This document shows positions 49,205 through 59,486 of a DNA stretch of 64,000 bases, piece by piece. Under the pieces are notes generated by a model that was not told where the DNA came from, did no database searches, and saw only the letters and a program-made list of their open reading frames with translations. Both the position numbers and the translations under genes were made by a program. Source of the stretch: Klebsiella quasipneumoniae subsp. quasipneumoniae (GTDB lineage Bacteria > Pseudomonadota > Gammaproteobacteria > Enterobacterales > Enterobacteriaceae); the NCBI RefSeq assembly GCF_020525925.1, contig NZ_CP084876.1:1426001-1490000 (forward strand), read 5' to 3'. Numbering within the stretch: the stretch's first letter is position 1; each line of letters begins with the position of its first letter.

Positions 49205-50125
49205 ATGAGCTGGATTGAACGAATTAAAAGCAACATCACTCCCACCCGCAAGGCGAGCATTCCTGAGGGTGTATGGACCAAGTGCGACAGCTGCGGTCAG
49301 GTACTCTACCGCGCCGAGCTGGAGCGCAACCTGGAGGTTTGTCCTAAGTGCGATCACCATATGCGCATGTCGGCGCGTAATCGCCTGCATAGCCTGTTGG
49401 ATGAAGGTTCCCTGGTGGAACTGGGTAGCGAACTTGAGCCAAAAGATGTGCTGAAGTTCCGCGATTCAAAAAAATACAAAGACCGCCTGGCGTCCGCTCA
49501 AAAAGAGACGGGCGAAAAAGACGCGCTGGTGGTGATGAAAGGTACGCTCTACGCGATGCCGGTGGTGGCCGCGGCCTTTGAATTCTCCTTTATGGGGGGA
49601 TCGATGGGTTCCGTCGTTGGCGCACGCTTTGTGCGCGCGGTGGAGCAGGCGCTGGAAGATAACTGCCCGCTGATCTGCTTCTCCGCCTCCGGTGGCGCCC
49701 GTATGCAGGAAGCGCTGATGTCGCTGATGCAGATGGCGAAAACCTCCGCGGCGCTGGCAAAAATGCAGGAGCGCGGATTACCGTACATCTCTGTGCTGAC
49801 CGACCCGACCATGGGCGGCGTATCGGCGAGCTTTGCGATGCTGGGCGACCTGAACATTGCCGAGCCGAAAGCGCTGATCGGCTTTGCCGGTCCTCGCGTC
49901 ATTGAGCAGACCGTACGTGAGAAGCTGCCGCCGGGATTCCAGCGCAGTGAGTTCCTGATTGAAAAAGGGGCGATCGATATGATCGTTCGCCGTCCGGAAA
50001 TGCGTCTCAAGCTGGCCAGCATTCTGGCGAAGCTGATGAACCTGCCGGCGCCGGTTGCCGCTTCGGAAACGCCTCATGAAGGCGTGGTGGTGCCGCCGGC
50101 ACCGGATCAGGAACCCGAGGCCTGA
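49205..50125 (+). CDS. accD: Acetyl-CoA carboxylase carboxyltransferase beta subunit AccD
   Basis: 306-residue subunit that, with AccA, transfers carboxyl from biotin to acetyl-CoA, the first step of fatty acid synthesis. N-terminal four-Cys zinc ribbon C27-x2-C30 and C46-x2-C49, then the crotonase-fold domain with [20 protein letters not shown]. The start at 49205 (MSWIERIKS) matches E. coli; an in-frame ATG at 49142 would add 21 unlike residues. Ends at a terminator. Confidence 0.97.
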   Translation: MSWIERIKSNITPTRKASIPEGVWTKCDSCGQVLYRAELERNLEVCPKCDHHMRMSARNRLHSLLDEGSLVELGSELEPKDVLKFRDSKKYKDRLASAQKETGEKDALVVMKGTLYAMPVVAAAFEFSFMGGSMGSVVGARFVRAVEQALEDNCPLICFSASGGARMQEALMSLMQMAKTSAALAKMQERGLPYISVLTDPTMGGVSASFAMLGDLNIAEPKALIGFAGPRVIEQTVREKLPPGFQRSEFLIEKGAIDMIVRRPEMRLKLASILAKLMNLPAPVAASETPHEGVVVPPAPDQEPEA

Positions 50126-50134
50126 TAAAGCAGA

Positions 50135-50164
50135 GGGCAGGGCCTGGCGGCGCTGCCCTTTTTT
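50135..50164 (+). terminator. Terminator of accD
   Basis: GGGCAG (50135-50140) pairs with CTGCCC (50153-50158), followed by six T. Confidence 0.8.
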
Positions 50165-50200
50165 ATTCAAACGCGTTAACCGTCAATTCTTGCGGGCATC

Positions 50201-51469
50201 ATGGAAAAAGATCCTATTCCTCAGGCCACGTCGCCCCTGGCTACGTGGCTTTCTTATCTGGAACATCTGCACAGTAAAACCATCGACCTGGGGCTGGCGC
50301 GCGTCAGCGAGGTCGCGCGGCAGATGGATATCGTCAAACCGGCGCCGTTCGTCTTTACGGTCGCGGGCACCAATGGCAAAGGCACCACCTGCCGCACGCT
50401 GGAAACGGTCCTGATGGCGGCGGGCTATAAAGTGGGTGTCTACAGCTCTCCGCATCTGGTGCGCTACACCGAACGCGTGCGCATTCAGGGCGCGGAACTG
50501 CCGGAGGCAGCGCATACGGCCTCGTTTGCGGAGATTGAAGCGGCGCGGGGCGACATCTCGCTGACCTATTTTGAGTACGGCACGCTCTCTGCGCTATGGT
50601 TGTTTAAGCAGGCGCAGCTGGATGTGGTGATCCTGGAGGTGGGCCTCGGCGGCCGTCTCGACGCCACCAATATCGTGGATGCCGACGTCGCCGTGGTCAC
50701 CAGCATCGCCCTCGATCATACCGACTGGCTGGGACCGGATCGCGACAGTATCGGCCGGGAGAAAGCCGGTATCTTCCGTGCCGGTAAACCGGCGGTGGTA
50801 GGGGAGCCGGATATGCCGCACACCATTGCTGAAGTGGCGCGCGAGAAGGGCGCGCTGCTCCAGCGCCGCGGCGTCGACTGGCGCTATGAGGTGGAAGGCG
50901 AGACATGGTCCTTCCGCGACGCGGGCGGGGCGTTAAGCCGCCTGCCTCTGCCTCAGGTGCCGTTGCCGAATGCCGCCACGGCCGTGGCTGCGCTGCGCGC
51001 CAGCGGCCTTGCCGTGGATGACGCTATCCTGCGCGCGGGGATCCGCGACGCGATGCTGCCGGGACGCTTTCAGATAATCAGCGACGCCCCGCGGGTGATC
51101 CTCGATGTGGCGCATAACCCGCACGCGGCGGCTTATCTCGCCGGGCGTCTCAAAACGTTAGCGAAAACGGGACGCGTGCTGGCGGTTATTGGTATGCTGC
51201 ATGATAAGGACATCGCCGGTACGCTGGCCAATCTGACGCCGGAAGTTGACGTCTGGTACTGCGCGCCGCTGGAGGGTCCGCGCGGGGCGACGGCGGAGCA
51301 GCTGGTGGAACATTTGCGTGGCGGCACAGTCTATAGCAGCGTGGCGCAGGCATGGCGCGCGGCCATGGCTGACGCTCAAGCGGAAGATACAGTGCTGGTG
51401 TGTGGTTCATTTCACACGGTAGCGCAGGTAATGGAAGAGATTGACGCGGGGAGAATCGGTGGCGAGTAA
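50201..51469 (+). CDS. folC: Folylpolyglutamate/dihydrofolate synthase FolC
   Basis: 422-residue Mur-ligase-type enzyme that joins glutamate to dihydropteroate and extends the glutamate tail of folates. P-loop TVAGTNGKGTTCRT; central domain ILEVGLGGRLDATNIV; C-terminal Glu-ligase domain with DVAHNPHAAAYLAGR. Length equals E. coli FolC. Overlaps dedD by 11 bases. Confidence 0.96.
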   Translation: MEKDPIPQATSPLATWLSYLEHLHSKTIDLGLARVSEVARQMDIVKPAPFVFTVAGTNGKGTTCRTLETVLMAAGYKVGVYSSPHLVRYTERVRIQGAELPEAAHTASFAEIEAARGDISLTYFEYGTLSALWLFKQAQLDVVILEVGLGGRLDATNIVDADVAVVTSIALDHTDWLGPDRDSIGREKAGIFRAGKPAVVGEPDMPHTIAEVAREKGALLQRRGVDWRYEVEGETWSFRDAGGALSRLPLPQVPLPNAATAVAALRASGLAVDDAILRAGIRDAMLPGRFQIISDAPRVILDVAHNPHAAAYLAGRLKTLAKTGRVLAVIGMLHDKDIAGTLANLTPEVDVWYCAPLEGPRGATAEQLVEHLRGGTVYSSVAQAWRAAMADAQAEDTVLVCGSFHTVAQVMEEIDAGRIGGE

Positions 51470-52154
51470 GTTTCAGAACCGTTTAGTCGGGACAATCGTG
51501 CTGGTGGCGCTGGGGGTGATTATCCTGCCAGGGCTGCTGGACGGGCAGAAAAAGCATTATCAGGATGAGTTTGCCGCGATCCCGCTGGTGCCGAAACCCG
51601 GCGATCGCGATGAACCGGATATGCTGCCGGCGGCGACTCAGGCGCTGCCTTCGCAGCCGCCGGAAGGGGCGGCGGAGGAGGTGCGGGCTGGCGATGCCGC
51701 TGCGCCATCGTTAGATCCGTCGCGTATCCCGGTGAACAGCAACAGCTTCGATGACGTTCAGGAGCCGGTGGTTGCCGCGAAACCGCAGCCTAAACCCCAG
51801 CCGAAGCCGCAGCCGAAGCCGCAACAGCAGGCTGCTACGCCTACCCCTCCGCCGGCTAAGCCTCAGCAGCAGCAACCACCGCAGCAGCAGGCGGCCCTGC
51901 CGGCGCCGACCGGCAAGGCCTATGTGGTCCAGCTGGGCGCGTTGAAGAACGCCGATAAGGTGAACGAGATCGTCGGTAAGCTACGGGCATCGGGCTTCAA
52001 AGTCTATACGTCGCCTTCGACGCCGGTACAGGGTAAAATTACCCGTATCCTCGTCGGCCCGGATGCGTCAAAAGACAAGTTGAAGGGCCAGCTGGGCGAT
52101 CTGCAACAGATCTCCGGGCTCAGCGGGGTGGTGATGGGCTTCACCCCGAACTGA
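51459..52154 (+). CDS. dedD: Cell-division SPOR protein DedD
   Basis: 231-residue inner-membrane protein that locates to the division septum. One N-terminal membrane helix (about 8-25, VGTIVLVALGVIILPGLL), a periplasmic linker and a C-terminal SPOR domain (about 150-231, AYVVQLGALKNADKVNEIV) that binds denuded glycan strands. The linker holds a Lys-Pro-Gln-Pro repeat and poly-Gln stretch (about 51780-51900), different from the E. coli linker. GTG start at 51459 (VASKFQNRL) follows GGGGAG. Confidence 0.93.
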   Translation: MASKFQNRLVGTIVLVALGVIILPGLLDGQKKHYQDEFAAIPLVPKPGDRDEPDMLPAATQALPSQPPEGAAEEVRAGDAAAPSLDPSRIPVNSNSFDDVQEPVVAAKPQPKPQPKPQPKPQQQAATPTPPPAKPQQQQPPQQQAALPAPTGKAYVVQLGALKNADKVNEIVGKLRASGFKVYTSPSTPVQGKITRILVGPDASKDKLKGQLGDLQQISGLSGVVMGFTPN

Positions 52155-52300
52155 TGGTTTTTTTCCGCCATGCGGAGAGAACGCGGCGGGGCTAAACGCC
52201 CCGCAAACCCTGTCTCAGCCGCCCTGAAGAGGCGAAAGGCAGTCTGGCGTTGAATGTTTTTTCAGCGCCATTTTTATTTCTGTAGGGCAAGGAAATCCCT

Positions 52301-52316
52301 ACGCAAACGTTTTCTT
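52301..52316 (+). promoter_or_regulatory. PurR operator (PUR box) of cvpA-purF
   Basis: ACGCAAACGTTTTCTT is a full match to the PurR consensus. A TAGAAT -10-like element follows at 52324-52329, so the repressor would overlap the -35 region. Confidence 0.93.
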
Positions 52317-52372
52317 TTTCTGTTAGAATGCGCCCCGAACTGGACGACAGGGCGTAAAATCGTGGGACGTAT

Positions 52373-52861
52373 ATGGTCTGGATTGATTACGCCATTATGG
52401 CGGTGCTGGGTCTTTCTTGCCTGGTCAGCCTGATCCGCGGCTTCGTTCGCGAAGCTTTATCGTTAGTCACGTGGGGTTGCGCGTTTTATGTCGCCAGCCA
52501 CTACTACGCTGACCTGTCTGTCTGGTTTACGGGCTTTGAGGATGAACGGGTTCGAAATGGGATTGCTATTGCGGCGCTGTTTATCGTGACGCTCATCGTT
52601 GGCGCTATCGTGAACTATGTGATAGGCCAGCTGGTGGAGAAGACCGGTTTGTCAGGTACCGACAGGGTATTGGGGATCTGCTTCGGCGCGCTACGTGGGG
52701 TGCTGATCATCGCCGCTATCCTGTTCTTCCTTGACACCTTTACCGGGATGGCGAAGAGCGATGACTGGCAGCAGTCGCAGTTTATTCCCTATTTTACCCC
52801 CGTCATCAGATGGTTTTTTGAATACCTGCAAAGCTCGTCAAGTTTCTTGCCTAAAGTATAG
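52373..52861 (+). CDS. cvpA: Membrane protein CvpA
   Basis: 162-residue inner-membrane protein with four hydrophobic helices, needed for colicin V production in E. coli and for bile/deoxycholate resistance in several enterics. Same length as E. coli CvpA. First gene of the PurR-controlled cvpA-purF operon; no biochemical link to purines is known. Confidence 0.95.
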   Translation: MVWIDYAIMAVLGLSCLVSLIRGFVREALSLVTWGCAFYVASHYYADLSVWFTGFEDERVRNGIAIAALFIVTLIVGAIVNYVIGQLVEKTGLSGTDRVLGICFGALRGVLIIAAILFFLDTFTGMAKSDDWQQSQFIPYFTPVIRWFFEYLQSSSSFLPKV

Positions 52862-52894
52862 ACTTTGGGTCGTTGCTGAACGAGGAAAAGACGT

Positions 52895-54412
52895 ATGTGC
52901 GGTATTGTCGGTATCGCCGGTGTTATGCCGGTTAACCAGTCGATTTATGATGCGCTAACGGTGCTCCAGCACCGTGGACAGGATGCCGCTGGCATCATCA
53001 CCATTGATGCCAACAACTGCTTCCGGTTGCGTAAGGCTAACGGGCTGGTAAGCGACGTATTCGAAGCCCGCCATATGCAGCGTATGCAGGGCAATATGGG
53101 GATTGGCCACGTGCGTTACCCCACGGCGGGCAGCTCCAGCGCCTCCGAAGCGCAGCCGTTTTACGTCAACTCGCCGTATGGCATCACGTTGGCGCATAAC
53201 GGCAACCTGACCAACGCCCATGAGCTGCGTAAAAAGCTGTTTGAAGAAAAACGCCGCCATATCAATACCACCTCAGATTCCGAAATCCTCCTCAATATTT
53301 TCGCCAGTGAGCTGGATAACTTCCGTCACTACCCACTGGAAGCGGACAACATCTTTGCCGCGATTGCGGCGACCAACCGCCTGATCCGCGGCGCGTACGC
53401 TTGCGTGGCGATGATCATCGGTCATGGCATGGTGGCCTTCCGCGACCCGAACGGCATTCGTCCGCTGGTACTGGGCAAACGTGACGTAGGCGATGGCCGC
53501 ACCGAGTATATGGTGGCCTCGGAAAGCGTGGCGCTTGACACCCTTGGCTTTGAATTCCTGCGCGATGTGGCGCCGGGCGAAGCGGTTTATATTACCGAGA
53601 AGGGCCAGCTGTTTACCCGTCAGTGCGCCGATAACCCGGTTAGCAACCCGTGCCTGTTCGAGTATGTCTATTTTGCCCGTCCGGACTCGTTTATCGACAA
53701 AATTTCCGTCTACAGCGCCCGCGTCAATATGGGGACTAAGCTTGGCGAAAAGATTGCCCGCGAGTGGGAAGATCTGGATATTGACGTCGTTATCCCGATT
53801 CCGGAGACCTCCTGCGATATCGCGCTGGAGATCGCCCGCATCCTTGACAAGCCTTATCGTCAGGGCTTCGTGAAGAACCGCTACGTCGGCCGCACATTTA
53901 TCATGCCGGGTCAGCAGCTGCGTCGTAAGTCTGTGCGCCGCAAGCTCAACGCCAACCGTGCGGAGTTCCGCGATAAGAACGTGCTGCTGGTGGACGATTC
54001 CATCGTCCGCGGCACCACCTCGGAGCAGATCATCGAGATGGCGCGCGAAGCAGGGGCGAAAAAAGTGTATCTGGCCTCAGCCGCGCCGGAAATTCGTTTC
54101 CCGAACGTGTACGGTATCGATATGCCGACCGCCAACGAACTCATCGCCCATGGCCGCGAAGTGGATGAGATCCGCCAGATCATCGGCGCCGATGGCCTGA
54201 TTTTCCAGGATCTCAACGATCTGATCGAAGCGGTGCGCGCGGAAAATCCGGATATTCAGCAGTTTGAATGCTCAGTGTTCAACGGGGTATACGTCACCCG
54301 GGATGTCGACCAGCAGTACCTCGACTACCTCGATTCCCTGCGTAACGATGATGCCAAAGCGGTTCAGCTGCAGAACGAAGTCGAAAACCTCGAGATGCAC
54401 AACGAGGGTTAA
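52895..54412 (+). CDS. purF: Amidophosphoribosyltransferase PurF
   Basis: 505-residue enzyme for the first committed step of purine synthesis (PRPP plus glutamine to phosphoribosylamine). N-terminal Ntn glutaminase with nucleophile C2 (MCGIVGIAG) and the C-terminal PRTase with the PRPP loop [17 protein letters not shown]. Length equals E. coli PurF. Preceded at 33 bp by cvpA, ends at a strong terminator. Confidence 0.97.
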   Translation: MCGIVGIAGVMPVNQSIYDALTVLQHRGQDAAGIITIDANNCFRLRKANGLVSDVFEARHMQRMQGNMGIGHVRYPTAGSSSASEAQPFYVNSPYGITLAHNGNLTNAHELRKKLFEEKRRHINTTSDSEILLNIFASELDNFRHYPLEADNIFAAIAATNRLIRGAYACVAMIIGHGMVAFRDPNGIRPLVLGKRDVGDGRTEYMVASESVALDTLGFEFLRDVAPGEAVYITEKGQLFTRQCADNPVSNPCLFEYVYFARPDSFIDKISVYSARVNMGTKLGEKIAREWEDLDIDVVIPIPETSCDIALEIARILDKPYRQGFVKNRYVGRTFIMPGQQLRRKSVRRKLNANRAEFRDKNVLLVDDSIVRGTTSEQIIEMAREAGAKKVYLASAAPEIRFPNVYGIDMPTANELIAHGREVDEIRQIIGADGLIFQDLNDLIEAVRAENPDIQQFECSVFNGVYVTRDVDQQYLDYLDSLRNDDAKAVQLQNEVENLEMHNEG

Positions 54413-54429
54413 GCCGTTCGCGCGTCGCG

Positions 54430-54465
54430 GGCCCGCCGTTCCTGATGGAAGGCGGGCCTTTTTTT
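54430..54465 (+). terminator. Terminator of purF
   Basis: GGCCCGCC (54430-54437) pairs with GGCGGGCC (54451-54458); TTCC/GGAA extend the stem inward. Seven T follow. Confidence 0.95.
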
Positions 54466-54549
54466 CGCCCGGCAACCGTGCGTCAATGGTTGCGCCAACG
54501 GCTATAATCCGGCAAAGTCTGCGGCACGACGCGCAAGGGGTAACTGAAC

Positions 54550-55134
54550 GTGAAACGACTGATTATTGGCATTTCCGGCGCCAGCGGCGCCATCTATGGC
54601 GTGCGGATGCTGCAGGTGCTACGGAATGTGCCGGATATTGAAACCCATTTGATCCTCAGCCAGGCGGCGCGCCAGACGCTGGCGATGGAGACCGACTTTA
54701 CCGTGCGTGAAGTACAGGCGCTGGCTGATGTGGTGCATGATGCCCGCGACATCGCCGCCAGCATCTCCTCCGGCTCGTTTAAAACCGCCGGGATGGTGAT
54801 TTTACCCTGCTCAATGAAAACGCTCTCGGGTATTGTCCATAGCTACACGGATGGTCTGCTGACGCGGGCGGCGGATGTGGTGCTGAAGGAGCGTCGTCCG
54901 CTTGTGCTCTGCGTGCGGGAGACCCCGTTCCATCTTGGCCATCTGCGTCTGCTGGTGCAGGCCGCGGAGCTGGGGGCGGTGATTATGCCGCCGGTGCCGG
55001 CCTTCTACCATCGGCCGCAAAGCCTGGATGATGTTATCAACCAGACCGTCAACCGGGTGCTCGATCAGTTCGACATTAGCCTGGAACAAGACTTATTTAC
55101 TCGCTGGCAAGGAGCTCAGGATTGCACCAAATAG
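54550..55134 (+). CDS. ubiX: Flavin prenyltransferase UbiX
   Basis: 194-residue flavoprotein that makes prenyl-FMN, the cofactor of UbiD decarboxylase in ubiquinone synthesis. FMN site GISGASGAIYGVRMLQVL; SSGSFKTAGMVILPCSMKTLS and the C-terminal RPQSLDDVINQTVNRVLD are typical. GTG start at 54550. The last codons (QDCTK, stop) contain one of the NtrC sites of the next gene. Confidence 0.95.
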   Translation: MKRLIIGISGASGAIYGVRMLQVLRNVPDIETHLILSQAARQTLAMETDFTVREVQALADVVHDARDIAASISSGSFKTAGMVILPCSMKTLSGIVHSYTDGLLTRAADVVLKERRPLVLCVRETPFHLGHLRLLVQAAELGAVIMPPVPAFYHRPQSLDDVINQTVNRVLDQFDISLEQDLFTRWQGAQDCTK

Positions 55135-55139
55135 GTGCG
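55123..55139. promoter_or_regulatory. NtrC binding site 1 upstream of argT
   Basis: TGCACC-N5-GGTGCG, one base from the perfect dyad TGCACC-N5-GGTGCA. It spans the ubiX stop codon. Confidence 0.8.
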
Positions 55140-55152
55140 TGAAATGTACGCT

Positions 55153-55169
55153 TGCGCTGCGGTGGTGCA
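55153..55169. promoter_or_regulatory. NtrC binding site 2 upstream of argT
   Basis: TGCGCT-N5-GGTGCA, a good NtrC dyad centred 30 bp (about three helical turns) from site 1, as in other tandem NtrC enhancers. Confidence 0.7.
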
Positions 55170-55324
55170 AATTTGTCGCCCCGATCAAATCCTCGACATT
55201 TATTTCGTCTTTTTGCGCTCAGGCGCTGCGGTTTCGCCAGTAATGCTGGTATCTTCCCTTTTAAGACAATCCCGCAACTTTATTTTAACAAATTTAACCC
55301 TGTTCCCGGCACGCACCGGGAAGA

Positions 55325-55340
55325 TGGCACAAAAACTGCA
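55325..55340 (+). promoter_or_regulatory. Sigma-54 promoter of argT
   Basis: TGGCACAAAAACTGCA has the invariant GG and GC 10 bp apart required at -24/-12, 62 bp before the argT start and about 160 bp downstream of the NtrC sites. argT is nitrogen-regulated in Salmonella. Confidence 0.85.
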
Positions 55341-55401
55341 GGATTGCTCGGCAATCACCATAACAAGCAACGCACCACATCACGACACTTAAGGGTACTG
55401 T

Positions 55402-56184
55402 ATGAAGAAGACGATTCTGGCTCTCTCTTTACTCGTGGGAATGAGCAGCACGGCCAGCGTGTTCGCTGCTCTGCCGCAGAGCATTCGCATTGGCACTGAC
55501 GCGACCTATGCGCCGTTTTCGTCGAAAGACGCGAAAGGGGACTTTGTTGGCTTTGATATCGATTTAGGCAATGAACTGTGCTCTCGTATTAAGGTGAAAT
55601 GTACCTGGGTCGGCAGTGATTTTGACTCCCTGATCCCCTCCCTCAAGGCGAAGAAAATTGACGCCATCATCTCCTCGCTCTCCATCACCGAGAAGCGCCA
55701 GCAAGAGATCGCCTTCTCTGACAAGCTTTATGCCGCCGACTCCCGTCTGATCGCGGCCAAAGGCTCGCCGATCCAGCCGACGCTGGAGGCGCTGAAAGGT
55801 AAACACGTCGGCGTGCTGCAGGGCTCCACGCAGGAAGCCTATGCTAACGATCGCTGGCGCAGCCAGGGCGTTGACGTGGTGGCCTATCAAAACCAGGACC
55901 TGATCTATTCCGACCTCTCCGCGGGTCGTCTGGATGCGGCGCTGCAGGATGAAGTCGCCGCCAGCGAAGGCTTCCTCAAACAGCCCGCCGGGAAAGATTT
56001 CGCCTTCGCCGGCCCGTCGGTTAAAGACAAAAAGTACTTTGGCGACGGCACCGGTATCGGCCTGCGTAAGGACGACGCCGAGCTGAAAGCCGCGTTTGAT
56101 AAAGCGCTGGGCGAGATGCGCAAAGACGGCACCTACGACAAAATGGCGAAGAAATACTTCGATTTTAACGTCTACGGCGACTAA
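55402..56184 (+). CDS. argT: Lysine/arginine/ornithine-binding protein ArgT
   Basis: 260-residue periplasmic solute-binding protein of the polar amino acid ABC family. Signal peptide [20 protein letters not shown] (cleaved near VFA-ALPQ); family signature [18 protein letters not shown] with a Cys pair; ligand residues in [14 protein letters not shown]. It delivers ligands to HisQMP and is a tandem paralogue of hisJ (about 70% alike by eye). Controlled by the NtrC/sigma-54 elements upstream. Confidence 0.95.
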   Translation: MKKTILALSLLVGMSSTASVFAALPQSIRIGTDATYAPFSSKDAKGDFVGFDIDLGNELCSRIKVKCTWVGSDFDSLIPSLKAKKIDAIISSLSITEKRQQEIAFSDKLYAADSRLIAAKGSPIQPTLEALKGKHVGVLQGSTQEAYANDRWRSQGVDVVAYQNQDLIYSDLSAGRLDAALQDEVAASEGFLKQPAGKDFAFAGPSVKDKKYFGDGTGIGLRKDDAELKAAFDKALGEMRKDGTYDKMAKKYFDFNVYGD

Positions 56185-56191
56185 GACTGCC

Positions 56192-56219
56192 GCAGGCCCG
56201 CGCTATCGGGTGGGCCTGC
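56192..56219 (+). terminator. Hairpin after argT
   Basis: GCAGGCCC (56192-56199) pairs with GGGCCTGC (56212-56219), 12-nt loop, no T run. Likely a partial terminator or mRNA-stabilising hairpin that lets argT be expressed above the permease genes. Confidence 0.55.
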
Positions 56220-56385
56220 CGCCATGCTCGTGTAAAAGCCCTGAAAAGGTGCATCGCCAGACGCTGTGGCTCATTTTAGTGCAAAGGCGGCCGCTTTTGT
56301 GGCTAAAAAATGCATAGTTAAGCGTTTGTGATGCAAAAAAATGGCCTTTCTGGTGCATAAATCTTTGCCCTCAAGGGGCGAATAA

Positions 56386-56401
56386 TGGCACGATAACTGG
56401 T
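56386..56401 (+). promoter_or_regulatory. Degenerate sigma-54-like element before hisJ
   Basis: TGGCACGATAACTGGT has a perfect -24 half but GG instead of GC at -12. It may be a weak sigma-54 site; a TAGAAT at about 56424 may serve as a sigma-70 -10 element for hisJ. Confidence 0.35.
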
Positions 56402-56451
56402 GTTAATAGTTCTAATAAACCCGTTAGAATGACAGTCTGTCGAGGATAGTT

Positions 56452-57234
56452 ATGAAAAAACTGGCGTTGTCTCTCTCTTTAGCGCTGGCCCTTTCCAGCG
56501 TTTCCACGGTCTTTGCCGCTATTCCGCAAAAAATTCGTATCGGTACCGATCCGACTTATGCTCCCTTCGAATCGAAGAATGCGCAGGGGGAATTGGTGGG
56601 TTTTGATATCGATCTGGCAAAAGAGCTGTGTAAGCGTATTAATACCCAATGTACCTTTGTGGAAAACCCGCTGGATGCGCTGATCCCCTCTTTAAAAGCG
56701 AAGAAAATCGACGCGATTATGTCTTCGCTGTCGATTACCGAAAAGCGTCAACAGGAAATCGCTTTCACCGACAAACTGTATGCGGCTGATTCGCGTCTGG
56801 TGGTGAAAAAGGGCAGCCCCGTGACGCCGGACCTCGCCACTCTGAAGGGGAAGCGCGTGGGCGTGCTGCAGGGCACGACGCAGGAAACTTATGGTAATGA
56901 GCACTGGGCGCCGAAAGGTATCGAGATTGTCTCCTATCAGGGACAGGACAATATCTATTCCGACCTGACCGCCGGCCGTATTGATGCCGCTTTCCAGGAT
57001 GAGGTCGCGGCCAGCGAAGGGTTCCTGAAACAGCCTATCGGTAAAGATTACCAGTTTGGCGGTCCGTCGATTAAAGACGAAAAGCTGTTCGGCGTCGGCA
57101 CCGGTATGGGGCTGCGTAAGGAAGACAACGAACTGCGTGAAGCGCTGAATAAGGCGTTTGCAGAGATGCGTAAGGACGGCACCTACGACAAGCTGGCGAA
57201 AAAATATTTCGATTTTAACGTATACGGCGAATAA
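56452..57234 (+). CDS. hisJ: Histidine-binding protein HisJ
   Basis: 260-residue periplasmic histidine-binding protein. Signal peptide [20 protein letters not shown] (cleaved near VFA-AIPQ), then [18 protein letters not shown] with the disulfide pair and [14 protein letters not shown]. Same length as argT's product, showing recent tandem duplication in the lineage. Followed by the membrane and ATPase subunits. Confidence 0.96.
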   Translation: MKKLALSLSLALALSSVSTVFAAIPQKIRIGTDPTYAPFESKNAQGELVGFDIDLAKELCKRINTQCTFVENPLDALIPSLKAKKIDAIMSSLSITEKRQQEIAFTDKLYAADSRLVVKKGSPVTPDLATLKGKRVGVLQGTTQETYGNEHWAPKGIEIVSYQGQDNIYSDLTAGRIDAAFQDEVAASEGFLKQPIGKDYQFGGPSIKDEKLFGVGTGMGLRKEDNELREALNKAFAEMRKDGTYDKLAKKYFDFNVYGE

Positions 57235-57300
57235 TTCTCACGCCTCACCACTGCGCGTCCGATTCACGCGCAGTGGTGGATGACAGACAGGGTAGGCAGC

Positions 57301-57987
57301 ATGCTGTATGGGTTTTCACAGGTTATTTTGCAGGGTGCGCTCGTCACCCTGGAGCTTGCGCTCAGCTCGGTCGTTCTCGCCGTCCTGATCGGGCTGGCGG
57401 GCGCGGGCGCAAAGCTATCGAGCAACCGTCCTCTGGCGCTGGTGTTTGAAGGCTATACCACACTGATCCGCGGCGTCCCCGACCTGGTGCTGATGCTGTT
57501 GATTTTCTACGGCCTGCAGATTGCGCTCAACAGCGTCACCGACGCGTTGGGCATGTCGCAGTTTGATATTGACCCGATGATCGCCGGGATAATTACCCTT
57601 GGCTTTATCTATGGCGCCTATTTTACGGAAACCTTCCGCGGCGCCTACCTGGCGGTGCCGAAGGGGCATATCGAAGCGGCCACCGCCTTTGGCTTCAGCG
57701 GCGGGCAGACGTTCCGGCGCATCCTGTTCCCGGCGATGATGCGCTACGCGCTGCCGGGGATCGGCAACAACTGGCAGGTTATCCTCAAGGCGACGGCGCT
57801 GGTCTCGCTGCTGGGGCTGGAGGATGTGGTCAAAGCCACGCAGCTGGCGGGCAAAAGCACCTGGCAGCCGTTCTACTTCGCCATCGTCTGCGGCCTGATT
57901 TATCTGGTGTTTACCACCCTGTCTAATGGCGTACTGCTGCTGCTCGAACGCCGCTATACCGTTGGCGTGAAGAGGGCTGACCTGTGA
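57301..57987 (+). CDS. hisQ: Histidine/LAO permease subunit HisQ
   Basis: 228-residue inner-membrane subunit with five or so hydrophobic helices and the ABC coupling (EAA) loop GHIEAATAFGFSGGQTFRRI. The start at 57301 (MLYGFSQVILQ) matches E. coli; an in-frame ATG at 57280 adds seven residues. Its TGA overlaps the hisM start (GTGA). Confidence 0.95.
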   Translation: MLYGFSQVILQGALVTLELALSSVVLAVLIGLAGAGAKLSSNRPLALVFEGYTTLIRGVPDLVLMLLIFYGLQIALNSVTDALGMSQFDIDPMIAGIITLGFIYGAYFTETFRGAYLAVPKGHIEAATAFGFSGGQTFRRILFPAMMRYALPGIGNNWQVILKATALVSLLGLEDVVKATQLAGKSTWQPFYFAIVCGLIYLVFTTLSNGVLLLLERRYTVGVKRADL

Positions 57988-58700
57988 TTGAAATTATTCA
58001 GGAGTACTGGAAATCACTGCTGTGGACCGACGGGTATCGCTTTACCGGCGTGGCGATTACCTTATGGTTGCTGATCTCTTCGGTGGTCATGGGGGGCATC
58101 CTGGCGGTCTTTCTGGCAATCGGCCGCGTTTCGAGCAATAAGTTCATCCAGTTTCCCATCTGGCTGTTTACTTACATATTTCGCGGCACGCCGCTGTACG
58201 TGCAGCTATTGGTCTTTTACTCCGGCATGTACACCCTGGAAATCGTCAAAGGCACTGAACTGCTGAACGCCTTTTTCCGCAGCGGGTTAAACTGTACGGT
58301 GCTGGCGCTGACCCTGAACACCTGCGCCTATACCACCGAAATTTTCGCCGGCGCGATCCGCTCGGTACCGGCGGGCGAAATTGAAGCGGCGCGGGCCTAC
58401 GGCTTCTCTTCGGTCAAACTGTACCGCTGCATCATCCTGCCTTCCGCGCTGCGGATTGCGCTGCCGGCCTACAGTAACGAAGTGATCCTGATGCTGCACT
58501 CAACGGCGCTGGCGTTTACCGCCACGGTGCCGGATCTGCTGAAAATCGCCCGCGATATCAACTCGGCCACCTATCAGCCGTTCACCGCCTTCGGCATCGC
58601 CGCGGTGCTCTATTTAATTATCTCGTATGTGCTGATTAGCTTGTTCCGCAAAGCGGAAAAGCGCTGGTTGCAGCATATCAAACCTTCTTCAACGCATTGA
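57984..58700 (+). CDS. hisM: Histidine/LAO permease subunit HisM
   Basis: 238-residue membrane partner of HisQ with the EAA loop [23 protein letters not shown] start overlapping hisQ by four bases. Together HisQ and HisM form the channel used by HisJ and ArgT. Confidence 0.95.
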   Translation: MIEIIQEYWKSLLWTDGYRFTGVAITLWLLISSVVMGGILAVFLAIGRVSSNKFIQFPIWLFTYIFRGTPLYVQLLVFYSGMYTLEIVKGTELLNAFFRSGLNCTVLALTLNTCAYTTEIFAGAIRSVPAGEIEAARAYGFSSVKLYRCIILPSALRIALPAYSNEVILMLHSTALAFTATVPDLLKIARDINSATYQPFTAFGIAAVLYLIISYVLISLFRKAEKRWLQHIKPSSTH

Positions 58701-58707
58701 GAACGCC

Positions 58708-59481
58708 ATGTCCGACAATAAATTAAACGTTATCGATCTGCATAAACGCTATGGGGAACACGAGGTGCTGAAGGGCGTCTCGCTGCAGGCGAAAGCCGGG
58801 GACGTTATCAGTATCATCGGTTCATCGGGTTCCGGGAAAAGTACCTTTTTGCGTTGTATTAACTTCCTTGAAAAACCGAGCGAAGGCACGATCGTCGTCA
58901 GCGGCCAGAATATTGGCCTGGTACGGGATAAAGACGGCCAGCTGAAGGTAGCCGACAAGAACCAGCTGCGCCTGCTGCGCACCCGGTTGACCATGGTGTT
59001 TCAGCATTTCAATCTGTGGAGCCATATGACGGTGCTGGAGAACGTCATGGAGGCGCCGATTCAGGTGCTGGGCTTAAGCAAACAGGAAGCGCGCGAACGG
59101 GCGGTAAAATACCTGGCCAAGGTCGGGATAGACGAACGTCAGCAGGCGAAATACCCGGTGCATCTTTCCGGCGGCCAGCAGCAGCGTGTCTCTATTGCCC
59201 GCGCGCTGGCGATGGAGCCGGAGGTGCTGCTGTTTGATGAGCCGACCTCCGCGCTGGATCCGGAGCTGGTGGGCGAAGTGTTACGCATTATGCAGCAGCT
59301 GGCGGAAGAGGGGAAAACCATGGTGGTGGTGACCCACGAAATGGGCTTTGCCCGCCACGTCTCTTCGCATGTCATTTTCCTGCATCAGGGAAAAATTGAA
59401 GAAGAAGGGCATCCGGACGCGCTGTTCGGCGCGCCGAAAAGCCCGCGCCTGCAGCAGTTTCTGAAAGGTTCGCTGAAATAA
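58708..59481 (+). CDS. hisP: Histidine/LAO transporter ATPase HisP
   Basis: 257-residue ABC ATPase. Walker [10 protein letters not shown] (about 39-47), Q loop, signature LSGGQQQR, Walker [14 protein letters not shown] and switch His in [12 protein letters not shown]. Starts 7 bp after hisM. Last gene of the operon; a hairpin follows at once. Confidence 0.97.
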   Translation: MSDNKLNVIDLHKRYGEHEVLKGVSLQAKAGDVISIIGSSGSGKSTFLRCINFLEKPSEGTIVVSGQNIGLVRDKDGQLKVADKNQLRLLRTRLTMVFQHFNLWSHMTVLENVMEAPIQVLGLSKQEARERAVKYLAKVGIDERQQAKYPVHLSGGQQQRVSIARALAMEPEVLLFDEPTSALDPELVGEVLRIMQQLAEEGKTMVVVTHEMGFARHVSSHVIFLHQGKIEEEGHPDALFGAPKSPRLQQFLKGSLK

Positions 59482-59486
59482 ACGGC

